Origin: JAZLGI01 sp045616225
GTDB lineage: Bacteria > Spirochaetota > Spirochaetia > Sphaerochaetales > Sphaerochaetaceae
Direction: 5' to 3'
Length of the DNA: 7,734 nucleotides
Assembly: GCA_045616225.1 (NCBI GenBank)
Contig: JAZLGI010000016.1
Location: forward strand, 1-7,734
Position numbers and translations under genes: made by a program. Each line of letters begins with the position of its first letter. Within the stretch, counting starts at the first letter, position 1. The notes below the pieces were generated by a model. That model ran no database searches and was not told where the DNA came from. It was given only the letters and a program-made list of their open reading frames with translations. Positions 1 to 6,756 of the stretch are shown in pieces.

Positions 1-10
1 TAATGGGCGA

Positions 11-37
11 ATCATTACATAATTGGTATGTAATGGC
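11..37. repeat. Inverted repeat in the leader of the transporter unit
   Basis: CATTACATA at 13-21 is the reverse complement of TATGTAATG at 27-35, leaving a 5-nt loop (ATTGG). This gives a 9-bp perfect arm, with a possible G-U pair just outside. A second weaker pairing, GCTAA (36-40) with TTAGC (61-65), lies between it and the ribosome binding site. The first could be an operator dyad or part of a structured leader RNA. I could not match it to a known riboswitch; in particular, the purine aptamer core TTTCTACC is absent. The window begins too close to see the whole element or its promoter. Confidence 0.45.
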
Positions 38-72
38 TAAACGATTTTCTAAGTTTTTGGTTAGCAAATAGT

Positions 73-80
73 AAAGGAGA
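73..80 (+). promoter_or_regulatory. Strong ribosome binding site of the small membrane protein
   Basis: AAAGGAGA ends 5 nt before the ATG at 86. This is the strongest Shine-Dalgarno match in the window and is the main reason to believe that the small ORF after it is a real gene. Confidence 0.8.
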
Positions 81-85
81 CTTGT

Positions 86-274
86 ATGGTAAATAACGAC
101 ATTGATATTGGAAAGCTTATAAGCGAAGAGACGAAAAAAAGATTGGATATAATGGGGAATCCTGATTATCAGTTCCCGAAGAAAGCAACAAAGAAAGATG
201 CAATTGCAATAGTGTTATCTATAGTTGCTTGTGTAACTCTGATTATTGCATGCATGATGGGGGTAATAGAATGA
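86..274 (+). CDS. Small single-span membrane protein, possible transporter partner
   Basis: A 62-residue protein of unknown function. Residues 1-37 are hydrophilic and charged (including ETKKRLD and KKATKKD). Residues 38-59 form one hydrophobic segment rich in I, V, A and L, and only a few residues follow it. By the positive-inside rule the lysine-rich N-terminus should be cytoplasmic, with the C-terminus outside. It has no signal peptidase site and no recognisable catalytic motif. It is credible as a gene because of the near-consensus AAAGGAGA site and because its TGA overlaps the ATG of the NCS1 transporter (ATGA at 271-274), which implies translational coupling. Small membrane subunits encoded just before a large permease are known for some sodium/solute symporter families, so an accessory or assembly role is an inference from position. 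I do not recognise the family. Confidence 0.8.
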   Translation: MVNNDIDIGKLISEETKKRLDIMGNPDYQFPKKATKKDAIAIVLSIVACVTLIIACMMGVIE

Positions 275-1701
275 GTAGCTTAAAAAATGCAGATTATATT
301 ACCCAAGAAACTGTAACTGGCGTAGTTCCTATGCTTGCAAATGAAAGACAGTATTCGTTTTGGGATTTGTTTCTTTCAACTAGTGGATTTGCCATTGCTA
401 CATGGTGCTATACACAAGGCGCCTATGTGGCTGAATTCTTATCTTTTAAGCAGATGTTAGTAAATATTTTCTGCTTTAACATTGTTTGGGTTCTTATTGA
501 ATGCTTACCAGTATTCTTTGGCGTAAGATATGGAATTGATTTATGGGTCTGGCTAAGGTCAGTTCTTGGAATTAAAGGAGTGGCTATTTTAGCTACGGTA
601 ATATCACTTGCAAATTTTGGTTGGTATGCCGTAGATGCTCAGTTATTTGCTTCGTCGATGATTAACCTTTTCGGAGGATTCGGTGTTATACTTAACCCTA
701 TAGTATGGAAACCTTTGCTTGGAGTTCTATGTGTTTTGCTAGGGACTCTAATTGCCCTGGGCGGCCCAGAAGTTATTAAATGGACCAGCAGAATATTGGT
801 TTCGGCACTTCTAGTCGTGGGAGTTGTAGTTGTTGGTCTTTGCTTTACTAGTGTCCCTTTGGCAGATATTGTGGCAATTAAACCAAGTATAGAGGGTAGT
901 AAACTTGCAAACTTTATGATGTCAGCGGAAGGAAATGTGGCATTTGCGTTCTCGTGGTCAACACAAGCAATTGTAATGCCGAGATTATGTAAGTCCGAAA
1001 GCAAAGGCTATTGGGCAACATCTCTTTCTTATGGTGTAGTAGCTCCATTCTTTGTTGCCGCTGGTGGTTGCATGGCATATGCAATGTTCGTAAAATGCGG
1101 TTACTTTGAAAGCGATCCTACTGTAATGTTGTCTACATTATGCGGTCCTGGCTTTGCGCTCTTAAGTCTTCTTATGGTTGCTTTTGCAAACATTGGAACG
1201 CAAGGAATGGGTTCATATGTAAATTGCATGATTGTGAAGAGCGGACTTCCGAAAATAAGCTACAAATTAATGGTATGGATTGCATTTGTTTATGTAAGCT
1301 TATTAACTGTATGGGGCTGGGTAATGGATAACTTTGGTTCGTTTGTTTCCTTGGCAGCCCAGATACAGGGACCGATTATCGGAATGATAGTGGTTGATTA
1401 TCTTATTGTGAAGAAGAGAAAACTTTCTCTCAAGTCAGCCTACTATCTTGATGGACACAATTCATATAACTTTACAAATGGATTCAATCTTGTTGGACTT
1501 GCTGTAGTTGTACTTGCATTTGCCGTAAATATGATTTTTATTTATAATCCGTTAACAGGTACAATTAAGAGCCCAATCTTCTTAGTTTTAACAGGCAGTG
1601 GATTTACGGCTGTATTCGGAGGACTTCTTTACTGGGTTGCAAGTCTTACACCTCTTAGAAAATATATGTTGAGAGATAGAAACGACTTGGAAATTGTATA
1701 A
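271..1701 (+). CDS. NCS1-family nucleobase/cation symporter (cytosine/purine permease-like)
   Basis: A 476-residue inner-membrane secondary transporter, probably a proton- or sodium-coupled importer of a nucleobase or related heterocycle. The length and roughly 12 hydrophobic segments (about 31-50, 64-84, 102-128, 146-166, 175-195, 223-238, 251-275, 293-318, 333-351, 361-381, 404-426, 434-458) fit NCS1. Family-like motifs are NFGWYAVDAQLFA at 115-127, where CodB-type proteins have a GWF-type stretch in TM3, and GPIIGMIVVDYLIVKKRKL at 367-385, the P-x-x-G...DY-x-V-(K/R) signature of TM10. The substrate cannot be read from the sequence: cytosine, purines, hydantoins and thiamine precursors are all possible. 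I chose the ATG at 271, preceded by GGGGG at 259-263 and overlapping the upstream TGA. An in-frame ATG at 229 would add 14 unlikely residues inside the upstream gene. An intrinsic terminator follows. Confidence 0.87.
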   Translation: MSSLKNADYITQETVTGVVPMLANERQYSFWDLFLSTSGFAIATWCYTQGAYVAEFLSFKQMLVNIFCFNIVWVLIECLPVFFGVRYGIDLWVWLRSVLGIKGVAILATVISLANFGWYAVDAQLFASSMINLFGGFGVILNPIVWKPLLGVLCVLLGTLIALGGPEVIKWTSRILVSALLVVGVVVVGLCFTSVPLADIVAIKPSIEGSKLANFMMSAEGNVAFAFSWSTQAIVMPRLCKSESKGYWATSLSYGVVAPFFVAAGGCMAYAMFVKCGYFESDPTVMLSTLCGPGFALLSLLMVAFANIGTQGMGSYVNCMIVKSGLPKISYKLMVWIAFVYVSLLTVWGWVMDNFGSFVSLAAQIQGPIIGMIVVDYLIVKKRKLSLKSAYYLDGHNSYNFTNGFNLVGLAVVVLAFAVNMIFIYNPLTGTIKSPIFLVLTGSGFTAVFGGLLYWVASLTPLRKYMLRDRNDLEIV

Positions 1702-1738
1702 TATAAAATAACACTTAATTATCAATATAGAATACAAC

Positions 1739-1778
1739 AGCTTGATCTTACCTTACAAAAGTAGGACCAGGCTTTTTT
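1739..1778 (+). terminator. Rho-independent terminator after the NCS1 transporter gene
   Basis: The arms AGCTTGATCTTAC (1739-1751) and GTAGGACCAGGCT (1761-1773) pair over 13 positions with one A/C mismatch and two G-U pairs. They enclose a 9-nt loop and are followed at once by a run of T (to 1778). It lies 37 nt past the transporter stop. There is no matching A-run on the 5' side, so it should act on + strand transcripts only. Confidence 0.85.
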
Positions 1779-1782
1779 ATTG

Positions 1783-1801
1783 ATTATTCCGGCGGAATAA
1801 T
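1783..1801. repeat. Perfect short inverted repeat in the intergenic region
   Basis: ATTATTCC (1783-1790) and GGAATAAT (1794-1801) are exact reverse complements around a GGC centre. No T-run follows, so it is not a second terminator. It lies about 70 bp upstream of the candidate -10 box of the polysaccharide operon and could be a protein-binding dyad. Its function is not shown. Confidence 0.5.
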
Positions 1802-1845
1802 AATGAAGGATATCAAACAATATGAAAGTTTGTAAAAATAAATGG

Positions 1846-1876
1846 CTGGCAATTTCCGGTGACATAGAATTATAAT
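1846..1876 (+). promoter_or_regulatory. Candidate sigma-70-type promoter of the polysaccharide operon
   Basis: TATAAT at 1871-1876 is a perfect -10 hexamer. The best -35 candidate is CTGGCA at 1846-1851 (4 of 6 matches) with a rather long 19-bp spacer, so the -35 is weak. The predicted start is near 1883, leaving a short leader before the wzi-like gene. Its place after a terminator and ahead of a gene cluster supports it. Confidence 0.45.
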
Positions 1877-1889
1877 CTTGACGATAGTT

Positions 1890-1894
1890 GGGAG
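1890..1894 (+). promoter_or_regulatory. Poorly spaced Shine-Dalgarno-like GGGAG
   Basis: GGGAG directly abuts an ATG at 1895 (spacing zero) and is 18 nt from the next in-frame ATG at 1913. Neither distance is optimal, so the start of the Wzi-like gene is not settled by its ribosome binding site. Confidence 0.4.
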
Positions 1895-1912
1895 ATGTTA
1901 TTAAGTACTGAT

Positions 1913-3436
1913 ATGAAGAAAATAATATCTGTAATATTTTTTATTTGTTTTTCTGTATTTCTTTTTGCAAATACTCCAATAAAGAGTATTGAAGAGGAAT
2001 ACTATGATTTCTTGGTTCTCACAGGCAGAGCAGAAAGAAGTTTTCTTACACATAGAACTTTGGACAATAATTATTATTCAAACGATAATGGATTTTGGAA
2101 TCTTTCAGATAACAAAAAAGGCAATTTCACAATCTATGGTCCTGATTTCTTTTCCTCATATAATTACCAAAGACCTTACGGTCAAAATGACGGTGCTTTA
2201 TGGCAAGGTGTTGGTGTTAATGCACAGTTGAAGGCCGGAGTAAATTATTCTTTCAAAGGATTTTCCTTTACTTTCAAACCGGAATTTGATTTTTCTCAGA
2301 ATAAGGAATATCCAACAATTCATGATACTTACTCTTATTATTGGGGCAATTTAGATAAACCTCAGCGTTTTGGAGACAAACCGGTTTATTCTTTTGATTT
2401 TGGAGATTCAGAAATACGGTATACTTACAAAGGCTTTACCATAGGTTTTGGAACTCAGTCTCTATGGCTTGGTCCTAATTATTTGAATGCAATAATCCAT
2501 TCAAATAATGCCCCAACTTATCCAAGATTTGAAATAGGTTTGAAAAAGTCTCAATTCTCTTTTGGAAATTTGGAAGCTTTCTATTCTGTTGGTATTCTCA
2601 AGAAAAGCGATTATGCAATAGGTTCAAAAGACAATACTGCTTTACATGTAGTTTCACTTGCATGGCAGCCTTGGTTTATGCCAAGTTTCACTCTTGGAGG
2701 AAATCTGGTTGCAAATCAGAGCTTTGATCAAGAGCTTTGGGAACTTTATTACAGAATTCTTTTTCATAATTCCTACAACCGTGATGAGGATATTAAAGTA
2801 TCATTAACTGCAGATTTTCTTCTTCCTGAAAGTGGGTTTGAAGGCTATGCAGAAATAGGTTGGGATGATCTTTCCTCAAATCTTATTGCCAATTGTTTTC
2901 ATACTTTGGTTTATCAGGTTGGATTTAAGAAGAGCATAGATATTAATCCTCAAAGAAATATTTACGGTGAACTTGTAGGTGAATTTGGAAATATGGAAAT
3001 GTCCCGTGACGGTTTTGCACAATGGTCTTATAATTTCTACACACATCACGCAAAAACAAATTCTTATACAAACAAAGGACAGATTCTTGGAGCAGGAACC
3101 GGTTATGCAGGCAATTCACAATATCTTGCATTTAATGTTTTTTATCCAAAAGGACTTTCAACTTTGTTTATTCAAAGATCAAATCCTGATAACAACTATA
3201 TCTTCTGGAAAGTAAACGGAGTTAATACCAATTGCCAGTACTACCATGACTTTAAAGGAATTTTAGATGTAGGGCTCAAAACAGCTTACATAGGCTTTGA
3301 CAATTTTGAACTTTCTGCTTCTGCTGTTTATGAGTTAATCATGGCAGATATGTATAAAGAAAACTTGGAAGAAAAAGTGTTCTATGATATGACTCACAAT
3401 TTTCACATAGCAATTGGAGCAAAATACAGTTTTTAA
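1913..3436 (+). CDS. Wzi-family outer-membrane capsule assembly protein
   Basis: A 507-residue predicted outer-membrane beta-barrel. A classic signal peptide spans residues 1-19 (MKK, a hydrophobic core, then FLFA before NTP). A charged segment with EEEYYDFLVL and ERSFLTHRTL (about 27-50) matches my recollection of the N-terminal region of spirochaete and Bacteroidetes Wzi-like proteins. The strongest match is SLWLGPNYL...SNNAPTYPRF at about 183-206, equivalent to the W-GPG...LSNNA segment of E. coli Wzi. GYAEIGWDD lies further on. The rest alternates aromatic and polar residues as in barrel strands and ends in YSF, a C-terminal aromatic typical of BamA substrates. In E. coli, Wzi is a surface lectin that helps anchor group 1 capsule; a similar role is inferred here. 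I chose the ATG at 1913 because it gives the cleanest signal peptide. The in-frame ATG at 1895 adds six residues (MLLSTD). It heads the polysaccharide gene cluster. Confidence 0.83.
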   Translation: MKKIISVIFFICFSVFLFANTPIKSIEEEYYDFLVLTGRAERSFLTHRTLDNNYYSNDNGFWNLSDNKKGNFTIYGPDFFSSYNYQRPYGQNDGALWQGVGVNAQLKAGVNYSFKGFSFTFKPEFDFSQNKEYPTIHDTYSYYWGNLDKPQRFGDKPVYSFDFGDSEIRYTYKGFTIGFGTQSLWLGPNYLNAIIHSNNAPTYPRFEIGLKKSQFSFGNLEAFYSVGILKKSDYAIGSKDNTALHVVSLAWQPWFMPSFTLGGNLVANQSFDQELWELYYRILFHNSYNRDEDIKVSLTADFLLPESGFEGYAEIGWDDLSSNLIANCFHTLVYQVGFKKSIDINPQRNIYGELVGEFGNMEMSRDGFAQWSYNFYTHHAKTNSYTNKGQILGAGTGYAGNSQYLAFNVFYPKGLSTLFIQRSNPDNNYIFWKVNGVNTNCQYYHDFKGILDVGLKTAYIGFDNFELSASAVYELIMADMYKENLEEKVFYDMTHNFHIAIGAKYSF

Positions 3437-3471
3437 GTGAATGAACTAATGTTAGTTAAAAGAGACAAAAA

Positions 3472-4512
3472 TTGAAGATTTTACATGTAGTTCCAAGACT
3501 GGAATACGGTGGAATAGAAAAAGTAATCAGTAACTATCGACAGGTTTTGGATGACAAAAAATATAGCTTTGAATATGTTACTCATGGAAAAGAGATGGAT
3601 TATCATTCTTCTCTGACCGTACACTATCTTGATACGATAGGTAAAGTTGGTTTTTTTTCTTATTGCTGTGAGATAAAAGAGTTATTGGATTTGTCTGCTT
3701 ATGATGTTGTTCACATTCATACAGGAGATCTTACCGGAATTTATGCTCTTGCATATAAGGTTTGCGGAGCAAAAAAGATAATATGCCATGCACATACGGC
3801 CGCTCCGGTGACAGCTGTAAGGTCTTTGATTCATCCTTTGTTACGTTTTTTGTCTTTATCTGTTTCTGATATAAATATTGCATGCGGAGAGGATGCAGGA
3901 AGGTATTGTTTTGGCAAGAATTATGTTGTGTTGCCAAATGCAATTAAAGTTGAAGATTACTACTGCTCAGAACCAAGAAATACTTCAGATATTGTGCTTT
4001 GCAATGTAGGTGCTTTCATTGAGCAGAAAAATCAGATGTTTCTCATTAGAGTATTCTCAAAACTTCAGGATGAAAGGTTTAAACTTGTTTTAGTGGGAGA
4101 TGGACCTCTTAAAGAAAAAGCTGTTTTACTTGTTAAATCTTTAAAATTAGAAAACAGAATAAAATTTACAGGAATCAGAAAAGATGTAAATAAAATACTT
4201 CAGAACTGTGACTTGTTTGTTATGCCTTCTTTGTTTGAAGGTTTGCCTGTTTCCGGTTTGGAAGCTCAAGCTGCAGGTCTTACCTGTATATTCAGTGATA
4301 AAATAGACCATGGTGTAGACATGGGATGTTCAAAAGTAGAATTTGTTGAGCTGAATGAAGACAAATGGGTTTCTGAGATTGTCAAAGCCTCTGCTTCTTT
4401 GCAAAAAGCTCCTCTTTGCAAGGTCAAAGAAGCTTTTGTAAACAAGAAATATGATTTATTAAGTCAAGTGAATAAGCTAAGCGAATTGTACGACAAGTTC
4501 ATGTTGTGTTAA
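3472..4512 (+). CDS. GT4-type glycosyltransferase (EpsF-like), TTG start
   Basis: A 346-residue GT-B-fold retaining glycosyltransferase of the GT4 group, expected to work at the cytoplasmic face, adding one sugar to a lipid-linked glycan. The N-terminal domain starts MKILHVVPRLEYGGIEK, with the glycine loop typical of the family, and has HIHTGD at about 82-87. The C-terminal donor-binding domain has LVLVGDGPLKEKA at about 205-217, and FEGLPVSGLEAQ contains the EX7E pair (E256 and E264). The overall pattern resembles EpsF-type exopolysaccharide transferases. Donor and acceptor cannot be deduced. The start is TTG: an upstream in-frame ATG at 3442 runs into a stop after two codons, and the family N-terminus begins exactly here. 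A modest AAGAGA site lies 6-7 nt upstream. It lies 35 nt after the Wzi-like gene and 10 nt before the flippase gene, so it is almost certainly co-transcribed. Confidence 0.88.
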   Translation: MKILHVVPRLEYGGIEKVISNYRQVLDDKKYSFEYVTHGKEMDYHSSLTVHYLDTIGKVGFFSYCCEIKELLDLSAYDVVHIHTGDLTGIYALAYKVCGAKKIICHAHTAAPVTAVRSLIHPLLRFLSLSVSDINIACGEDAGRYCFGKNYVVLPNAIKVEDYYCSEPRNTSDIVLCNVGAFIEQKNQMFLIRVFSKLQDERFKLVLVGDGPLKEKAVLLVKSLKLENRIKFTGIRKDVNKILQNCDLFVMPSLFEGLPVSGLEAQAAGLTCIFSDKIDHGVDMGCSKVEFVELNEDKWVSEIVKASASLQKAPLCKVKEAFVNKKYDLLSQVNKLSELYDKFMLC

Positions 4513-4522
4513 ACTGTCGCAG

Positions 4523-5923
4523 ATGAGTTCCGGAAAGTATCGTAATCTTATAAGTGACACAACTGTTTTTGCCGTTGGTAATCTTGGTTCAAAAATAATA
4601 TCTTTTTTTCTTGTTCCTCTTTATACAAATTATCTTACCACCGCTGAATTCGGGACAGCAGATTATGTTATTTCCTGTGCAAATCTTATTGTTCCCATTG
4701 CATCTTTGGTAATACAGGATGCTGTTTTGAGGTTTGGACTTTCAAAAGATTGTGACAAACAGATTGTTCTGAAAAATGCAACTTTAGTATTTGCTTTTGG
4801 ATGTATAATCTCTTTCTTGTCCCTGTTTTTATTTGCACCATCTTCTATACTGTATGAATGGAAGTATTACCTTTTTGCTATTTCTGTAAGCAACATGGCA
4901 TGGAATATCATGTCTTCGTATTCAAAAGCTTGTGATAAGAATAAACAATTTGCATTTGCAGGAATGCTTTATACTTTTATTCTTGCAATAGTGAATATCT
5001 TGTTGCTGGTTGTTTGGCCTATTGGAGTTAAAGGTTATCTTACTGCAAATATCCTGGCTACAATTATTCCTATTATTTTTCTTATGATTTCAACAGACGC
5101 TTTTTCATCTGTTTTAAACAGTAAATATGATAAAAAGCTTCTTAAGACAATGTTGAATTACTCATTGCCGTTGATTGCAAATAATCTTTCCTGGTGGATT
5201 CTTAATTCATCAGACAAGTTTATGATTGAGATTTTTTGTGATTCTTCACAGCTTGGGTTGTATGCTGCAGCAGGAAAAATACCTGCTTTAATTTCAATTG
5301 TAAACACTATTTTTTCTCAGGCTTGGTCTATATCTGCTATTAAAGAAATAGAAGGAGAAGGAGAGAAGCAGTTTTATTCAAATGTCTTTTCTGCTTTTTC
5401 TTTTGTTGTGTTCTTTTTTGCTTGCTGTGTGTTATTTGTTCTAAAATTTTTTATGAAGCTGTATGTAGGTCCGGATTTTTACAATTCTTGGGTCTATGTG
5501 CCAATGCTAATAGTTGGTACGGTCTATTTTGCATTTGGGTCTTTTTTTGGAGCAATTTACGGGGCATTCAAAAAGAATGTAAGTGTTACAATAACAACAC
5601 TTATAGCGGCTGTAATCAATGCTTCTATTAACCTTGCTTTGATGCCTGCTTACGGGGTGTTAATTGCTGCTTTTTCAACAGCTGTAAGTTTTTTTTATGT
5701 TGGAACAGCCAGAATGTTGGGAAGCAGGAAATTCTTTAAGTTTGAGATAGATTTCAAGAGATTTGTAATAAACTCTGTTTTGCTGATTGTCCAGGCAATA
5801 CTTATTACACTTAATCATGCAGGATATCTGGTCAATTCTTTATTTATTGTAGCTTTTGTAATTGTAAATCTCAAATCTTTAAGACAGGTTGCTTTGGTAT
5901 TAAAAGGAAAAAAACATGAATAG
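4523..5923 (+). CDS. Wzx-type polysaccharide flippase (oligosaccharide translocase)
   Basis: A 466-residue polytopic inner-membrane protein of the MOP (MVF/PST) exporter superfamily, expected to flip undecaprenyl-linked oligosaccharides to the periplasmic face. About 12-14 hydrophobic segments cover the protein. Family-like features are the N-terminal GNLGSKIISFFLVPLYTNYL (19-38), then EFGTADYV (42-49), the mid-protein PLIANNLSWWILNSSDKFMI (216-235) and GLYAAAGKIPAL (245-256). The length is typical. There is no convincing Shine-Dalgarno site before the ATG, which lies only 10 nt after the upstream stop, so reinitiation by ribosomes finishing the glycosyltransferase gene is likely. The gene overlaps the next one by 8 nt. 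The Wzx route normally needs a Wzy polymerase, which is not in the window. Confidence 0.88.
   Translation: MSSGKYRNLISDTTVFAVGNLGSKIISFFLVPLYTNYLTTAEFGTADYVISCANLIVPIASLVIQDAVLRFGLSKDCDKQIVLKNATLVFAFGCIISFLSLFLFAPSSILYEWKYYLFAISVSNMAWNIMSSYSKACDKNKQFAFAGMLYTFILAIVNILLLVVWPIGVKGYLTANILATIIPIIFLMISTDAFSSVLNSKYDKKLLKTMLNYSLPLIANNLSWWILNSSDKFMIEIFCDSSQLGLYAAAGKIPALISIVNTIFSQAWSISAIKEIEGEGEKQFYSNVFSAFSFVVFFFACCVLFVLKFFMKLYVGPDFYNSWVYVPMLIVGTVYFAFGSFFGAIYGAFKKNVSVTITTLIAAVINASINLALMPAYGVLIAAFSTAVSFFYVGTARMLGSRKFFKFEIDFKRFVINSVLLIVQAILITLNHAGYLVNSLFIVAFVIVNLKSLRQVALVLKGKKHE
5905..5908 (+). promoter_or_regulatory. Ribosome binding site of the first licD-like gene
   Basis: AGGA within AAAAGGAAA, inside the end of the flippase gene, ends 7 nt before the ATG at 5916. 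It supports that start and therefore the 8-nt overlap between the two genes. Confidence 0.65.
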
Positions 5924-6755
5924 TACAACTGAAAACACAAAAGAATGTCTTTCTTTGCAAGAACATCAACATAGAATGTTTGAAATGATGATTGCTTTTA
6001 AAGAGTTCTGTGAGAAGCATAATCTTACTTATTTTCTTGACAGCGGAACGTTGTTGGGTGCGATAAGACATAATGGTTTCATTCCTTGGGATGATGATGT
6101 TGACATTACAATGCTAAGAGCAGATTTTGAAGAACTTTTGAAGTATTCTTCTATATCTGAGGATTTTGATGTTGTTTCATGCAGAAATCCTCAAGGATAC
6201 AGACATCCTTATGCACATGCCAACATCACTGACAGAAAAACCATTATGGAAGAAGACCTTGTGGATAAACCAAGCGGGAAGGGCGTGTTTATTGATATTT
6301 TCCCTTTGGATAAGATTCCTGAAGGAAAGATAAGACGTTGGTTCTTTCTTTTTGAATTGAGGATTATTCATTTAGTTAATGCTTACGGAAATATTGTTTG
6401 CTCTGAGTCTTGCGGTTTTTTGAAAAGGAATTTAATTGAAACATGCCATTGCTTTAATGAGAAAAAGGTTGCCGTTTTATTTGATGAGTTGAGTAAAAAA
6501 TATTCAGGAATTAAGTCCGGTATTATTACAGCTCCGTCATGGTTGCCTTTTAAAAGGAAAGAAGCAGAGAAATGGTTGTTTTCTGCAGATTGTTTTAAAG
6601 AGAGTGTTCAAGTCAATTTCAACAATGTTATTTTTCCTGCTCCTGTGGGCTATGATAAAGTACTGACACAGTTTTACGGAGATTATATGACACCTCCTCC
6701 TGAAAGTGAAAGAAACGGGCATCATGGATCCAGATACTATTACAAGGGTAAATGA
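5916..6755 (+). CDS. LicD-family phosphotransferase, first copy
   Basis: A 279-residue cytoplasmic enzyme of the LicD family, which has a nucleotidyltransferase-like fold. Characterised LicD proteins transfer phosphocholine from CDP-choline to cell-surface glycans; other members are thought to transfer related phospho-groups, so the donor here is open. The core is residues 40-64: FLDSGTLLGAIRHNG followed by FIPWDDDVDIT, with the acidic cluster D59, D60, D61 and D63 likely binding metal. FIDIFPLD (125-132) and the C-terminal YDKVLTQFYGDYMTPPPESER (about 246-266), followed by a histidine pair, are typical. The length is normal. It overlaps the flippase end by 8 nt and is followed at once by a paralogue. 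No choline kinase, transporter or cytidylyltransferase gene is visible nearby. Confidence 0.88.
   Translation: MNSTTENTKECLSLQEHQHRMFEMMIAFKEFCEKHNLTYFLDSGTLLGAIRHNGFIPWDDDVDITMLRADFEELLKYSSISEDFDVVSCRNPQGYRHPYAHANITDRKTIMEEDLVDKPSGKGVFIDIFPLDKIPEGKIRRWFFLFELRIIHLVNAYGNIVCSESCGFLKRNLIETCHCFNEKKVAVLFDELSKKYSGIKSGIITAPSWLPFKRKEAEKWLFSADCFKESVQVNFNNVIFPAPVGYDKVLTQFYGDYMTPPPESERNGHHGSRYYYKGK
6744..6748 (+). promoter_or_regulatory. Ribosome binding site that fixes the start of the second licD-like gene
   Basis: AAGGG ends 8 nt before the ATG at 6757 and is the best site near this gene. It favours 6757 over the upstream in-frame GTG at 6706 and ATG at 6724. Confidence 0.6.
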
Positions 6756-6756
6756 A

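Noticed and set aside
229..270. Upstream in-frame ATG adding 14 residues to the NCS1 transporter
   Set aside because: It lies inside the small membrane protein gene, has no ribosome site, and the added residues are unlike NCS1 N-termini. The ATG at 271 has GGGGG upstream and the ATGA overlap.
639..1004. 121-codon open frame on the - strand inside the transporter gene
   Set aside because: It is fully inside a strong + strand gene, has low-complexity Thr/Pro-rich translation and no recognisable domain; it is a shadow frame.
1822..1875. 17-codon mini-ORF upstream of the Wzi-like gene, with AAGGA at 1806-1810
   Set aside because: The spacing is 11 nt and the peptide is not recognisable. It lies upstream of the likely transcription start at about 1883, so it would not be on the operon transcript. 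A leader peptide cannot be excluded but is not supported.
1878..1907. Alternative promoter TTGACG (1878-1883) with TAAGTA (1902-1907)
   Set aside because: The -35 half is good but the -10 half is poor, and it would give a nearly leaderless message; TATAAT at 1871 is the simpler choice.
6706..6756. GTG (6706) and ATG (6724) as earlier starts of the second licD-like gene
   Set aside because: They would overlap the first licD-like gene by 32-50 nt, lack a well-placed ribosome site and add residues not seen in the family; 6757 has AAGGG at the right distance.
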